From positions 1 through 41,720 of the forward strand of contig CAIQNN010000012.1 in the NCBI GenBank assembly GCA_903873185.1: a DNA stretch of 41,720 nt, given 5' to 3'. Position numbers and translations under genes: made by a program. The notes under the pieces are model-generated. The model saw nothing but the letters and a program-made list of their open reading frames with translations, had not been told where the DNA came from and did not search any database. This DNA is from an uncultured Actinomycetes bacterium. Its GTDB lineage: Bacteria > Actinomycetota > Actinomycetes > Nanopelagicales > Nanopelagicaceae. Each line of letters starts with the position of its first letter. The stretch's first letter is position 1. Below are positions 1 through 8,021 of this stretch, piece by piece.

Positions 1-129
1 AAGTAAATCTTTAAACATGACTCGATTATTCAAAATATCTACCCAGTAAATCTTATTTTGATCGCCTCCAGTCGCCACTGGACCTTCTCCCACGTGACAC
101 TTCCGAGTATCCCAAACGGTCGGATTCAT
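1..129 (-). CDS. SMP-30/gluconolactonase/LRE family protein, N-terminal fragment (cut by window edge)
   Basis: A reading frame starts with ATG at 129 and stays open to base 1, giving 43 residues. It is preceded by GGGGATGCTAG, a usable ribosome binding site. The peptide contains CHVGEGPVA (Glu15) and IYWVDILNNRV, which match the start of the six-bladed propeller of SMP-30/regucalcin/gluconolactonases. In that family the Glu of the GEGP motif binds the catalytic divalent metal. These enzymes hydrolyse sugar lactones. The gene lies 49 bases downstream of a zinc-dependent sugar/polyol-type dehydrogenase on the same strand. The pair would fit dehydrogenation of a sugar to its lactone followed by ring opening; the substrate cannot be told. 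The rest of the gene lies outside the window. Confidence 0.8.
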   Translation of the reverse strand, partial: MNPTVWDTRKCHVGEGPVATGGDQNKIYWVDILNNRVMFKDLL

Positions 130-178
130 CTAGCATCCCCAACTGCGATTAGAGAATCGAGAGAAATAAATAACATTT

Positions 179-1201
179 CTAAATCCTCGGGTCGACATGG
201 ATTTTAGGACCATTTTTTGCGGCTTTGCCACGGTTTCCTTGTAATCGATCCGCGACCTCACTTAATCCAATAACTTCGCCTATCAGTTTTTCTGGATTAA
301 CTTCTCCGGAGGCAAAGTAATTGATAGCGCCTGGTAAACCTGGTGATGCCGAAAGGATTCCAACCATCGTCACATCTTGAAGCACTGAGTCGCGGGTATC
401 GATCAAACTTGAAGTTGCGGATAAACCAATGAGCACCACCTTGCCGCCAGGCAGGACTTTTTGGAGCGCCAACTTTGGCATCGACTCGATGCTTGATGCA
501 TCTATGACGGCATCGAATTCGCGATTGGAATCAGTGCTGATTTCATCAAGGTGATAGGTGCGAGTTACTCCCAGATCTCGAGCAAGTTCTAGTGATGACT
601 TCCGGTTACCCGCGATATGCACTTCAAAATTCTTAACTAATGCGAACTGAGCGGCTAGCAGTCCAATCGTGCCGGCACCTAAGATCAACAACTTCTGATT
701 TTCCTTCAGGCCCGCAGCTTCAACGCTACGAAGTGAATTACCAGCTGGCTCGATCATTGCCGCCGTGGCAATCGAGATTGAATCCGGAATTTCAAAAGCA
801 AACCGTTCTGGTATCAACATTTGTTCTGCGAGGGCGCCGCCCCAACCATCGGTGATCCCTAATTCAATTCGATCATCACATAAGTAGGTCTTACCCGAAT
901 TGCATCTGACACAAACGCCACAGCCAAGCATGGTGTCACCAGTGACTCGCTTACCAATCCACGATGAAGAAACTCCAGTGCCAACTGCAACCACAGTTCC
1001 GACCCACTCGTGGCCAATTTGAACTGGATAAGAAGTCCGCCCGGTTCGGTAGTAAGCCATTTCACCCGTAAAGAGCTCAACATCGGTGCCGCAAATTCCA
1101 ACGCGTTCAACATCAACTAACAGCTGGCCAGGCCCCGCCTGTAAATCTGGCACTTCTTGGACCACTGCAACCCGAGGAGCGATTATTCGTAGCGCTTTCA
1201 C
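179..1201 (-). CDS. Zinc-dependent medium-chain alcohol/sugar dehydrogenase
   Basis: A 340-residue MDR-superfamily dehydrogenase that oxidises a secondary alcohol of a polyol or sugar with NAD(P). Catalytic zinc ligands are Cys37 (GICGTD), the His64-Glu65 pair (GHEWVG) and probably Glu151. Structural-zinc cysteines are 94, 97, 100 and 108 (GCGVCVRC and following). The Rossmann motif GAGTIG is at 175-180. Length is normal for threonine/sorbitol/galactitol-type dehydrogenases. The start is GTG at 1201, supported by GGGGAGAG a few bases upstream. The next gene on this strand is an SMP-30-type lactonase, so a sugar-oxidation pair is likely. The exact substrate is unknown. Confidence 0.9.
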   Translation of the reverse strand: MKALRIIAPRVAVVQEVPDLQAGPGQLLVDVERVGICGTDVELFTGEMAYYRTGRTSYPVQIGHEWVGTVVAVGTGVSSSWIGKRVTGDTMLGCGVCVRCNSGKTYLCDDRIELGITDGWGGALAEQMLIPERFAFEIPDSISIATAAMIEPAGNSLRSVEAAGLKENQKLLILGAGTIGLLAAQFALVKNFEVHIAGNRKSSLELARDLGVTRTYHLDEISTDSNREFDAVIDASSIESMPKLALQKVLPGGKVVLIGLSATSSLIDTRDSVLQDVTMVGILSASPGLPGAINYFASGEVNPEKLIGEVIGLSEVADRLQGNRGKAAKNGPKIHVDPRI

Positions 1202-1262
1202 GACTCTCCCCTAATTGAAACCGACTAGTGAGTTTGGTTCTCTAAAAATTGAATAAGCACCG

Positions 1263-1303
1263 TGTTATAGTCTTCCGAATATTAGTATGAAGTACGTACT
1301 AAT
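1263..1303 (+). promoter_or_regulatory. Extended -10 promoter and palindromic candidate operator of the FAD/Fe-S dehydrogenase
   Basis: TGTTATAGT at 1263-1271 is an extended -10 element. Just downstream, at the expected transcription start, are two nested palindromes: ATTAGTA (1281-1287) with TACTAAT (1297-1303), separated by 9 bases, and the perfect 10-base palindrome AGTACGTACT (1291-1300). The GTAC core resembles operators of FadR-subfamily GntR regulators (the LldR/GlcC type that control lactate and glycolate oxidation). The position implies repression. No GntR gene lies in the window, so the regulator is inferred. Confidence 0.5.
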
Positions 1304-1323
1304 GGAACGGCCAATGAGCATCG

Positions 1324-4056
1324 ATGAATGAGGACCTGCTATCTACCCGAAGTATCGATCGTTATCGAACTTCATCGGACGCCTCTCATTTCCAATTAAT
1401 TCCTTCGGCGGTTGCAATTCCAAAAGATCTCACGGATATAGCAAAACTGTTTACCTATTCAACAGCAAATAGGACCAGTGTTACCTTCCGAAGCGGGGGA
1501 ACCAGTCTTTCCGGTCAAGGTGTAAGCGATGCAATTCTGGTCGATTCTCGAAGACATTTCCGAAAAATTGAAGTGCTTGACGATGGAGCCCGGGTCAAAG
1601 TTCAACCCGGCGCTACAGTCCGCGCGGTCAATGCCAGACTAGCCAGGTTTGGGCGAAAGCTCGGGCCAGACCCCGCAAGCGAGATCGCCGCAACAATTGG
1701 TGGCGTTATCGCAAATAATTCGAGCGGTATGGCTTGCGGCATTATTGATAACACTTATCAAACGCTACAAAGTGCAACCCTCGTTTTGTACAACGGAACC
1801 ATTATCAATAGCGCCGATCCCGACTGTGACTCGCAATTGATGTCCGCGGTGCCAGAGATCTACGAAACCTTGAAAATGATCAAAGCTGACTTGAAAAACA
1901 AGCCTAATCTTTTGGATGCAATTAGAAGGCAATATCAAATAAAGAACACCATGGGGTATGGCCTCAATTCCTTCGCAGACTTTGAATCCATTACCGAAAT
2001 TTTGCTGCACTTAATGATTGGCAGTGAAGGCACTCTGGGATTCGTAGCGGAAGCCATTTTCAAAACCGTCCCGTTGCTAAAAAAGTCCGCTACCTGTCTT
2101 TTAATCTTCGAGAACATTGGATCTGCGACGCAAGCGCTAGCCGAGCTCATAACGAGCAACCCGGCCACCATTGAATTAATGGACGGCGCTTCGCTGCGTG
2201 CTGGAAAAGTGGACTTAGACGGTGTGATTCCAACGGATCATGTAGCGCTGCTCGTTGAGTATCAGGCGATGGATGATCAGCAATTGGAGATAATGATTAC
2301 CTTGGCAAACTCGGTTTTCGCCAAGCTTCCAACGGTAAATACGCCAAATTTGAGCACCGATCAGCAGGTTCGAGAATCGCTTTGGCATATTCGCAAAGGC
2401 TTATATGCCGCTGTGGCAGGCGCGCGTAGCCCAGGCACAACCGCTTTGCTTGAAGATATTGCGGTCCCGGTCGATCAACTGGAAGTTACCTGCAGCGGTC
2501 TGCAAAGACTTTTCTTAAAACACGGTTATACCGATGCCGTCATCTTCGGCCATGCCAAAGATGGCAATCTGCATTTTCTAGTTTGCGAAGATTTTGCAAA
2601 CCCAATAAAAGCCGAGCGCTACCGAGTCTTCACCGAAGATATGGTCGAACTAGTTCTCTCCAGGAGTGGCTCACTCAAGGCTGAGCATGGGACTGGCCGA
2701 ATGATGGCGCCATTTGTGGAACGTCAATTTGGACCTGAGCTCTACGCAATTATGGTCAAAATCAAGTCAGTCTTCGACCCATCAAATGTCTTAAATCCTG
2801 GCGTATTAATCTCATCTGATGCGCTAAGTCATATGCGAAATATAAAGTCCACTCCAGAAATTGAGGCAGTAGCAAATAACTGTGTCGAATGCGGCTACTG
2901 CGAACCAATCTGCCCAAGCAAAGACTTAACAACTACTCCGAGACAACGAATCGTTATTCGCCGAGCCATCTCAAGTGCTTATGAAGGCGGAAATAGCGAG
3001 CTATACAACGAGCTTGTTAAGGAATCCCAATACGAGGTAGAAGAGACTTGCGCCGTTGACGGTTTATGCGAAAGTTCCTGTCCGGTCGGAATCAATACAG
3101 GAACTCTGGTCAGAGATCTTCGTTTTGATCGACTTGGCGCTATCTACAGTGGCTTTTGGAACCAATCGGCGAACCGCTGGGGAAAGCAAGTTCGTACTGT
3201 TGCCGGGTTACTTAATATCTCCGCAAAAATTCCCAATGTTTTCATCGAACCTTTAAATCGATTAGCTCGAACTTTGCTCGGAACGGAAAAGATCCCACTT
3301 TGGTCAAGCGATCTTCCAAAGGGCGGCAAAGCTCGCACTCCGCACCCAAATGAGAACGCCAGTTTCGTTTTCTTTACGTCCTGCATTGAAACCATGTTCT
3401 CATCTGACTCTTCGGACTCGCTGAAATCACTGGCCGACAAAGCTGGACTTGCCTACACAATTCCTTCGAATATCGACGATCTATGCTGCGCAACCCCATG
3501 GAAGTCAAAAGGGTTGAAGGTCGGATATCAAAGCATGATTAACAAAACTTATCGCTCACTCATGACGGCCAGCGATAATGGTCGGATCCCAATAGTTTGC
3601 GAAAACTCCTCCTGCAGCGAAGGGCTAATAAAAGCAATTTCCGAGATGCCCGATACGCCGCTTCGAATAATAGATTCCGTGGATTTCGCCGCGGAATACT
3701 TGCTTCCAAAATTGACAATAGCCACGAAACTGAACACCGTCGCACTTCATCCAACATGTTCAAGCACCTTGCTCGGGTCAAATAAGAATCTGGAACAGTT
3801 GGCTAACGCAATTTCAGAGAAGGTCACTACCCCTTTTGACTGGGGCTGCTGTGCCTTTGCAGGTGATCGCGGGATGCTCCATCCAGAGCTAACTGCTAGC
3901 GCCACTGCCGCAGAAGCCACTGCCTTAAACGATCAACAATTTGACGCTTACCTGTCGACCAATTTAACTTGTGAAGTCGCGATGTCTCGCGCCACCAAAC
4001 AGAAATATGAACATATTCTCTGCCGATTAGATCAACTTTCTAAACCCAAAACCTAA
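1324..4056 (+). CDS. FAD-binding and 4Fe-4S D-lactate/glycolate-type dehydrogenase (Dld-II/GlcD-GlcF-like)
   Basis: A 910-residue fused oxidoreductase that probably passes electrons from a D-2-hydroxyacid (D-lactate, glycolate or D-2-hydroxyglutarate) to the respiratory chain. The N-terminal FAD-binding domain has RSGGTSLSGQG and ANNSSGM. The FAD-oxidase C domain has GSEGTLGF, GHAKDGNLHF and EHGTGRM. A ferredoxin-like section has Cys520, 523, 526 and 530 (CVECGYCEPICP) and a second cluster from Cys576 (CAVDGLCESSCP). The C-terminal part has cysteine-rich CCG-type repeats (DLCCATPWK and WGCCAFAGD). Length fits single-chain Dld-II proteins. The ATG at 1324 has only a weak ribosome binding site, and the ATG at 1315 is in another frame and soon stops. 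It is divergent from the sugar dehydrogenase. The substrate cannot be assigned from sequence alone. Confidence 0.9.
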   Translation: MNEDLLSTRSIDRYRTSSDASHFQLIPSAVAIPKDLTDIAKLFTYSTANRTSVTFRSGGTSLSGQGVSDAILVDSRRHFRKIEVLDDGARVKVQPGATVRAVNARLARFGRKLGPDPASEIAATIGGVIANNSSGMACGIIDNTYQTLQSATLVLYNGTIINSADPDCDSQLMSAVPEIYETLKMIKADLKNKPNLLDAIRRQYQIKNTMGYGLNSFADFESITEILLHLMIGSEGTLGFVAEAIFKTVPLLKKSATCLLIFENIGSATQALAELITSNPATIELMDGASLRAGKVDLDGVIPTDHVALLVEYQAMDDQQLEIMITLANSVFAKLPTVNTPNLSTDQQVRESLWHIRKGLYAAVAGARSPGTTALLEDIAVPVDQLEVTCSGLQRLFLKHGYTDAVIFGHAKDGNLHFLVCEDFANPIKAERYRVFTEDMVELVLSRSGSLKAEHGTGRMMAPFVERQFGPELYAIMVKIKSVFDPSNVLNPGVLISSDALSHMRNIKSTPEIEAVANNCVECGYCEPICPSKDLTTTPRQRIVIRRAISSAYEGGNSELYNELVKESQYEVEETCAVDGLCESSCPVGINTGTLVRDLRFDRLGAIYSGFWNQSANRWGKQVRTVAGLLNISAKIPNVFIEPLNRLARTLLGTEKIPLWSSDLPKGGKARTPHPNENASFVFFTSCIETMFSSDSSDSLKSLADKAGLAYTIPSNIDDLCCATPWKSKGLKVGYQSMINKTYRSLMTASDNGRIPIVCENSSCSEGLIKAISEMPDTPLRIIDSVDFAAEYLLPKLTIATKLNTVALHPTCSSTLLGSNKNLEQLANAISEKVTTPFDWGCCAFAGDRGMLHPELTASATAAEATALNDQQFDAYLSTNLTCEVAMSRATKQKYEHILCRLDQLSKPKT

Positions 4057-4077
4057 AACCTACCCGCCTTGGCTTAA

Positions 4078-4491
4078 TCAGGCAGGACTCTCGGCATATC
4101 GGGCAACCGTGAATCCAAAGAGAATCGGCAAGTTAATGGCAAAGATAAACAGAGCCGAACTCATCAGCGCCAATAACGAACCGCGCATCCCATCGTAAAT
4201 GAAGACGTATTCCAATGTCCCGCTGATAATTAAATAGACCAAGAGCGTCCATTTAGCCACCAAAGCGAAAGTCTTCCAATTGAAATTCTTCAGGCGCGAT
4301 AGCAAGCTCACATTAACTAATACCAAAGCGGCGGCGATTGATACAAGTGCTGTCGTTGGTGCCAGTGAAATGTGGTTTGGTAGATGAGAGGCGAGATAGA
4401 CACCTCCGATTATGACTAAAGCTAGAGTTGAAACTGCAATCTCAGCGATCGGTGGAAATTTTCTTGAGGTGAAATCATTATTTGTGTTCAT
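4078..4491 (-). CDS. Small multi-pass membrane protein, second of an overlapping pair
   Basis: A 137-residue protein with about four predicted membrane helices (AEIAVSTLALVIIGGVYL, ALVSIAAALVLVNVSLL, LVAKWTLLVYLIISGTL and a final ALFIFAINLPILF). The ATG at 4491 overlaps the TGA of the upstream membrane gene by four bases (ATGA), so translation is probably coupled. The frame stays open further upstream but that stretch is antiparallel to the upstream gene and lacks membrane character. No catalytic motif is recognised. The tight coupling suggests a two-subunit membrane complex. Function unknown. Confidence 0.75.
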   Translation of the reverse strand: MNTNNDFTSRKFPPIAEIAVSTLALVIIGGVYLASHLPNHISLAPTTALVSIAAALVLVNVSLLSRLKNFNWKTFALVAKWTLLVYLIISGTLEYVFIYDGMRGSLLALMSSALFIFAINLPILFGFTVARYAESPA

Positions 4492-5069
4492 AGCGTGGCA
4501 ATCCTTGTCATAATTATTAAGGTCGCAACTTGCATGGCGCCCGTCAACCCAGCGGTGTAGAGGAATCGCTTCATCAACCGACCAATAATTTCGCCATTTG
4601 GTCGCTCTTTCTTCAGCTCGAACAAGACGGCGATATTTGCCGGCTCTAATACGCCTAATGCCACCGTGGCCATAATCCCAACAACAATCATTGAGGCAAC
4701 CACCCATGGGTGGTGTTTATCTGAGGACAAGATGAAATCTTGATGGCGGGCCAACTGCCAGCCACCAGCCAAAGTCATAATTACCAACGTTGGCATTATC
4801 ACCAACATCATCGGCATAAACTTCTTCGAGAACTCCATCCGAGCTGGGATGCTTAACCTTCCAAGAATTGGGCCAATCACAAATCCCAAAAAGAGGTCGA
4901 TACCAGTCCAGAGCCCGCCACCAACGACATGAAAGAAGTCCAAAGCCCATAATTTGTTTGACCCTACTGAAACAATCAAAGCAATATATACAACTGCAAT
5001 GATTGGTAAGGCTCCAGTCGGAACTATCTTGAAATCTGTTTTTTCCGGCGCTAACGCTGCATGTGCCAT
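4488..5069 (-). CDS. Multi-pass membrane protein, CopD/DUF2269-like, first of an overlapping pair
   Basis: A 193-residue membrane protein with four or five helices. The segment FFHVVGGGLWTGIDLF resembles the first haem- or metal-contacting helix of CopD- and DUF2269-like membrane proteins, which carry a His beside a Gly-rich turn and Trp. Later helices contain MPMMLVIMPTLVIMTLAGGW and ASMIVVGIMATVAL. The start at 5069 is supported by GGAGAGAGGG about seven bases upstream. The gene is coupled to the following small membrane protein. A redox or metal role is inference from the single motif; I do not recognise the family with certainty. Confidence 0.7.
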   Translation of the reverse strand: MAHAALAPEKTDFKIVPTGALPIIAVVYIALIVSVGSNKLWALDFFHVVGGGLWTGIDLFLGFVIGPILGRLSIPARMEFSKKFMPMMLVIMPTLVIMTLAGGWQLARHQDFILSSDKHHPWVVASMIVVGIMATVALGVLEPANIAVLFELKKERPNGEIIGRLMKRFLYTAGLTGAMQVATLIIMTRIATL

Positions 5070-5162
5070 TTATAAACCCTCTCTCCAAAGGATTTCGAAA
5101 AATTCTTTGCCAAAAGGTATTGCATTCAGCGCCCTAAATTTCTAACAATCTCCTCACAATTG

Positions 5163-5807
5163 TCATTCGAGTCCAAGCATCGGTTTCTCGATTACGAATA
5201 CACAACTCCAATAAGCGGTGAAGCCAACGAAGAGGCCACCATAGATATCAATTAGGTAGTGCTGGTGCAAGAAAACTGTTGCTGGCAAGATCAACACAAA
5301 CCAGATCATTAAAATCCACGTGGTTCTTGGGGCCCGAGAGCGAATACGCCATAGGGCAATGATTGAGATCACCGACCAAGTCACATGATTAGAAGGAAAC
5401 CCGTTTAGAGTTTTGTCGTTTCCATATACAACGTGAACCAAGAGCCAATCAAATGCCGAATTGCCGGCTATTGGAGTCCGCGGCACTTGGGTTTGAAAGA
5501 AGGTGTAGGCCACATCCAGGCAAAGTTGACCAGCGATAATCGCTATCCCGTTTACAAAAAAAGCCTTGCGCCCACCTATTTTGAGTGAAAGTAATGGCAC
5601 TACCAGCGCGGCAAGAAGATGAAAACTCAGGTATGGGATCACGAAGATCGAGATAACGGGGATCTTTGCGTCTAGCCAGCCCTTCATAATCAAGGGCGAA
5701 TAAGAATAACTAGCTTTATTGAAGAGTTCATACGAAACAAAGGCGAGAACGATTCCAATAAACACTGACCAAACCTGGAGGTTTTGCTTGGTAACGACTT
5801 TCTTCAT
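5163..5807 (-). CDS. PAP2-superfamily membrane phosphatase
   Basis: About 214 residues with six membrane segments. The PAP2 signature is visible as FPSNHVTW (phosphatase motif 2) and HQHYLIDIYGG (motif 3, H-x3-D). The first motif is weaker, near LKIGGRKAFF. PAP2 proteins dephosphorylate lipid phosphates or transfer phospho-headgroups at the membrane, and the layout resembles inositolphosphotransferase-like members. An ATG at 5807 is preferred; an in-frame GTG at 5822 would add five residues, and neither has a strong ribosome binding site. The gene stands alone, divergent from a CPBP protease gene. Confidence 0.8.
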   Translation of the reverse strand: MKKVVTKQNLQVWSVFIGIVLAFVSYELFNKASYSYSPLIMKGWLDAKIPVISIFVIPYLSFHLLAALVVPLLSLKIGGRKAFFVNGIAIIAGQLCLDVAYTFFQTQVPRTPIAGNSAFDWLLVHVVYGNDKTLNGFPSNHVTWSVISIIALWRIRSRAPRTTWILMIWFVLILPATVFLHQHYLIDIYGGLFVGFTAYWSCVFVIEKPMLGLE

Positions 5808-5852
5808 GACTGAAAAATACACCCGAGAGTTGTATTAGGTGTCAGACCCTCC

Positions 5853-5870
5853 TGTTATTTTGGCAAAATG
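5853..5870 (+). promoter_or_regulatory. Extended -10 element close to the CPBP start codon
   Basis: TGTTATTTT at 5853-5861 is an extended -10 box (TG-n-TATTTT) that ends six bases before the ATG at 5868. This spacing would put the transcription start on or next to the start codon, so a leaderless mRNA is expected. No convincing -35 box and no ribosome binding site are visible. Confidence 0.4.
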
Positions 5871-6614
5871 CTGAAAACCAGAAATGCTGTGCTCCTCGTT
5901 CTGCTAGGCACGGTCTTAACCACGTGGGCGATTGGACTAATCCCCTTTAACAAACTTCCAGTTTCTTCTTTCTGGCAAGTGTTGGCATCTAGATCGATTT
6001 CTACTATTTCTTCTCTGATCCTCATTGGATTGTTCTGTCCCATTGCCTTTCGGCGCTTTAAGGGCCGGCTAACGTCACGAAGATTTGTTATTGGTTTGGC
6101 CATCGTGGCCTACCTGCAATTGCCCGGGCTCATTCATTCAGCAGTCTTCAGCGCTTCACTCTGTCATTTACTTGAAGGTTTGGTCTTTTCAATGTTTATC
6201 GGAATAGATGAAGAGTTGTTTAGTCGCGGTCTTATCTTCGGAGCCCTCGAAGGCTTTGGCGTCGGAATCGCGGCCGCCATTTCTTCGATTCACTTTGGCT
6301 TGTTGCACCTGGGCAATTTCTTCTGGGGTGGGCAATCCCTGACTTTTACTTTAGGTCAAACTCTGAGTGCCGCATCTTTTGGATACCTCGCATGTGGGCT
6401 AATGCTCTTCACTGGCAGCATTTGGGTACCCGTACTGATGCATGGAATAGCGGATTTGCCTATGCAATTCTTCAGTAACGCTCAATTCACTAAGGAAGTA
6501 ACTGGGGGTGCCAACTGGATTGGCGTCATCGTGGAATCGGCCATTTTCATTCTTATTGGTTGGACTTTAATACGATTAAGTCGCGCCAACAAAACTTTAA
6601 CTTTTCAAAGTTAG
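5868..6614 (+). CDS. CPBP family intramembrane glutamic protease (CAAX/Abi type)
   Basis: A 248-residue membrane protein with about seven or eight helices. The family motifs are intact: DEELFSRG gives Glu115-Glu116 and Arg120, IHFGLLH gives His142 with a second His at 147, and a late HGIADLP supplies the last conserved His. These residues form the active site in CPBP/Rce1-like intramembrane endopeptidases. Bacterial members are linked to peptide processing, bacteriocin self-immunity or protein secretion. No bacteriocin gene is seen nearby, so the substrate is unknown. The gene converges on the downstream tagged secreted protein, with only about ten bases between the stop codons. Confidence 0.88.
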   Translation: MLKTRNAVLLVLLGTVLTTWAIGLIPFNKLPVSSFWQVLASRSISTISSLILIGLFCPIAFRRFKGRLTSRRFVIGLAIVAYLQLPGLIHSAVFSASLCHLLEGLVFSMFIGIDEELFSRGLIFGALEGFGVGIAAAISSIHFGLLHLGNFFWGGQSLTFTLGQTLSAASFGYLACGLMLFTGSIWVPVLMHGIADLPMQFFSNAQFTKEVTGGANWIGVIVESAIFILIGWTLIRLSRANKTLTFQS

Positions 6615-6624
6615 CCAAAAGCAA

Positions 6625-7092
6625 TTACTTTTTCTTATAGCCAGCTGGGCACTTCGGCGCGGTACCGTAAACTTTCTTTACAACTTTGCCCTTTACGCAA
6701 CTGATCATTTTTTCTTTTGCCGCTTGCTTCTCTAACAGAATCAAAGTGTCGCCAAACTCCCCTGCCTCTTCTTCAGCATAGGCTCTAACAGAATCCAAAT
6801 CGGAAGTGGGATCAGCAAGATTTGCCAGAATTGTGTCGCGCGTCTGAACGAAGTCTTTATAAATAGTTTTGAATGCTGGCATTGCGGCAGTGTCATTCTT
6901 CATCTTGGCCCCGACCGCCAGAAAGCGAGCGGTATCAGATGCGAAGATTGGGTCGTAGTGGGCATGAATAGCAGCCAGTTGATCGGCGCGAAGTGGGGTG
7001 GCAGATGGTGAGGCATCGACTGCTACGGCTGGGGATGCGCCAGCAACCAAAATGGCGCAAATCAGAATTGGAAAGACTCCGCGAATTTTCAT
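6625..7092 (-). CDS. Small secreted protein with C-terminal Cys-x15-Cys tag
   Basis: A 155-residue protein with a signal peptide (Lys/Arg start, hydrophobic core, cleavage near AVAVDA at about 25-27). A mostly helical charged middle (about 35-128) follows, containing no recognised domain. The last 25 residues run from Cys132 to Cys148 (CVKGKVVKKV, then PKCPAGYKKK). The same module ends both large secreted proteases near the right end of the window. A -10 box (TATTCT) ends six bases before the ATG, so the message is probably leaderless. It is divergent from another secreted protein gene. The function is unknown; surface or extracytoplasmic location is inferred. Confidence 0.78.
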   Translation of the reverse strand: MKIRGVFPILICAILVAGASPAVAVDASPSATPLRADQLAAIHAHYDPIFASDTARFLAVGAKMKNDTAAMPAFKTIYKDFVQTRDTILANLADPTSDLDSVRAYAEEEAGEFGDTLILLEKQAAKEKMISCVKGKVVKKVYGTAPKCPAGYKKK

Positions 7093-7104
7093 AGTTTAAG
7101 AATA
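7093..7104 (-). promoter_or_regulatory. -10 box for a leaderless transcript of the tagged secreted protein
   Basis: On the minus strand TATTCT occupies 7104-7099 and ends six bases before the ATG at 7092. The cysK start has the same box at the same distance. No Shine-Dalgarno sequence is present. The -35 region is weak. Confidence 0.5.
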
Positions 7105-7316
7105 CTTTGGTGCCCAGAAGCCAAGGAGTCTGCACGCTTTTCGTAAGTGGTACCGCTCAGATTATGGGTGTGAGATTGGTAATTAACCGATAGAAATGGG
7201 TGAAATAGGCGGGAAATTCCACAAGATTGGTAAAGGGCTTTCACAGAAACTCCACAAAGAGGGGTTTGAATATTTAGCCATGGGCAACAGCGCCCAAGTA
7301 CCCGAGGAGATTCAAA

Positions 7317-7952
7317 ATGAAGAGTACAAAGTTGATCAGCGTAGCGATCCTCACCGCCGGCCTTTTGGGCGGTTCGGTCAGTGCAGTTTATGCCGAGGAT
7401 TCCGCTACCCCAAAGCCTGGCACCACAGTTATAAATCCAAATAACGCCGCATACCAGGCACAGTTGGCCGCTTATAAAATTGCAATGATTCAGTACCGAA
7501 TTGCCATGGTAAAAAATGACATTTCCTACCGCACCGCTATGCGCGCCTATAACACGGCCTGGAACAACACGATGAAGGCTTATGAAGCTGCTTGGGCAGT
7601 AACTGCCGCTGCAAACAAGGCAGCCAACGATGCTTACCAAGCCAAAATGCCGCCGCTAGTTGCCGCACGTGATGCCGCAACCGACGCCGCGGATGCTGCT
7701 TTTCTAGCTGCAGTAGCAGGAAATCCAACTACCGCCGTCCTGGATGCTGCATTGACCGCACATAACGCCGCGAATACCGCCGCTCAAAACGCCTTCAAGG
7801 CAGCTGTTGCTGCACTCGGTGCTAAGCCAGTACCAGTCGCAAAGCCAGCAGCACCGGTAAAGCCAGCAGCACCAGTAAAGCCAGTTGACCCAACGAAGCC
7901 GGTTGCACCAGTAAAGCCAGTTCCAACACCAAAAGAATCAAAGCACAGCTAA
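7317..7952 (+). CDS. Secreted Ala/Tyr-rich helical protein with Pro-Lys repeat tail
   Basis: A 211-residue exported protein. Residues 1-26 form a signal peptide ending AVYA-ED. Residues about 40-165 are very rich in Ala with regularly spaced Tyr, Asn and Lys (AAYQAQLAAYKIAM, then RAYNTAW and KAYEAAW), which suggests imperfect helical or coiled-coil repeats. Residues about 170-205 are a Pro-rich tail built from APVKP-type units, typical of a wall-spanning or extended linker. The start has a good ribosome binding site (GAGGAG) and lies about 225 bases from the divergent tagged protein. A strong hairpin follows the stop. It is probably a surface or envelope-associated structural protein; no enzymatic motif is seen. 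Confidence 0.8.
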   Translation: MKSTKLISVAILTAGLLGGSVSAVYAEDSATPKPGTTVINPNNAAYQAQLAAYKIAMIQYRIAMVKNDISYRTAMRAYNTAWNNTMKAYEAAWAVTAAANKAANDAYQAKMPPLVAARDAATDAADAAFLAAVAGNPTTAVLDAALTAHNAANTAAQNAFKAAVAALGAKPVPVAKPAAPVKPAAPVKPVDPTKPVAPVKPVPTPKESKHS

Positions 7953-7974
7953 GTAATAATTCCCCGCAAAACCC

Positions 7975-8005
7975 AAAGGCCTCAGGCGATAAACCTGAGG
8001 CCTTT
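7975..8005. terminator. Bidirectional hairpin terminator between convergent genes
   Basis: A perfect 12-base inverted repeat, AAAGGCCTCAGG (7975-7986) and CCTGAGGCCTTT (7994-8005), with a 7-base loop. It lies between the stop of the secreted Ala-rich protein and the stop of the convergent class V PLP gene. Short T-rich stretches flank both sides, so it can serve both strands. Confidence 0.85.
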
Positions 8006-8021
8006 GTTATGTTCGAAAATT

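Noticed and set aside
4492-4707. In-frame upstream extension of the small membrane protein at 4078
   Set aside because: It overlaps the upstream membrane gene in another frame, is Arg/Trp-rich without membrane character, and the ATGA-overlap start at 4491 is better.
7093-7316. Possible small gene in the longest intergenic gap
   Set aside because: Short frames there overlap the ribosome binding site of the next gene and lack their own; the gap is better explained as two divergent promoters and a leader.
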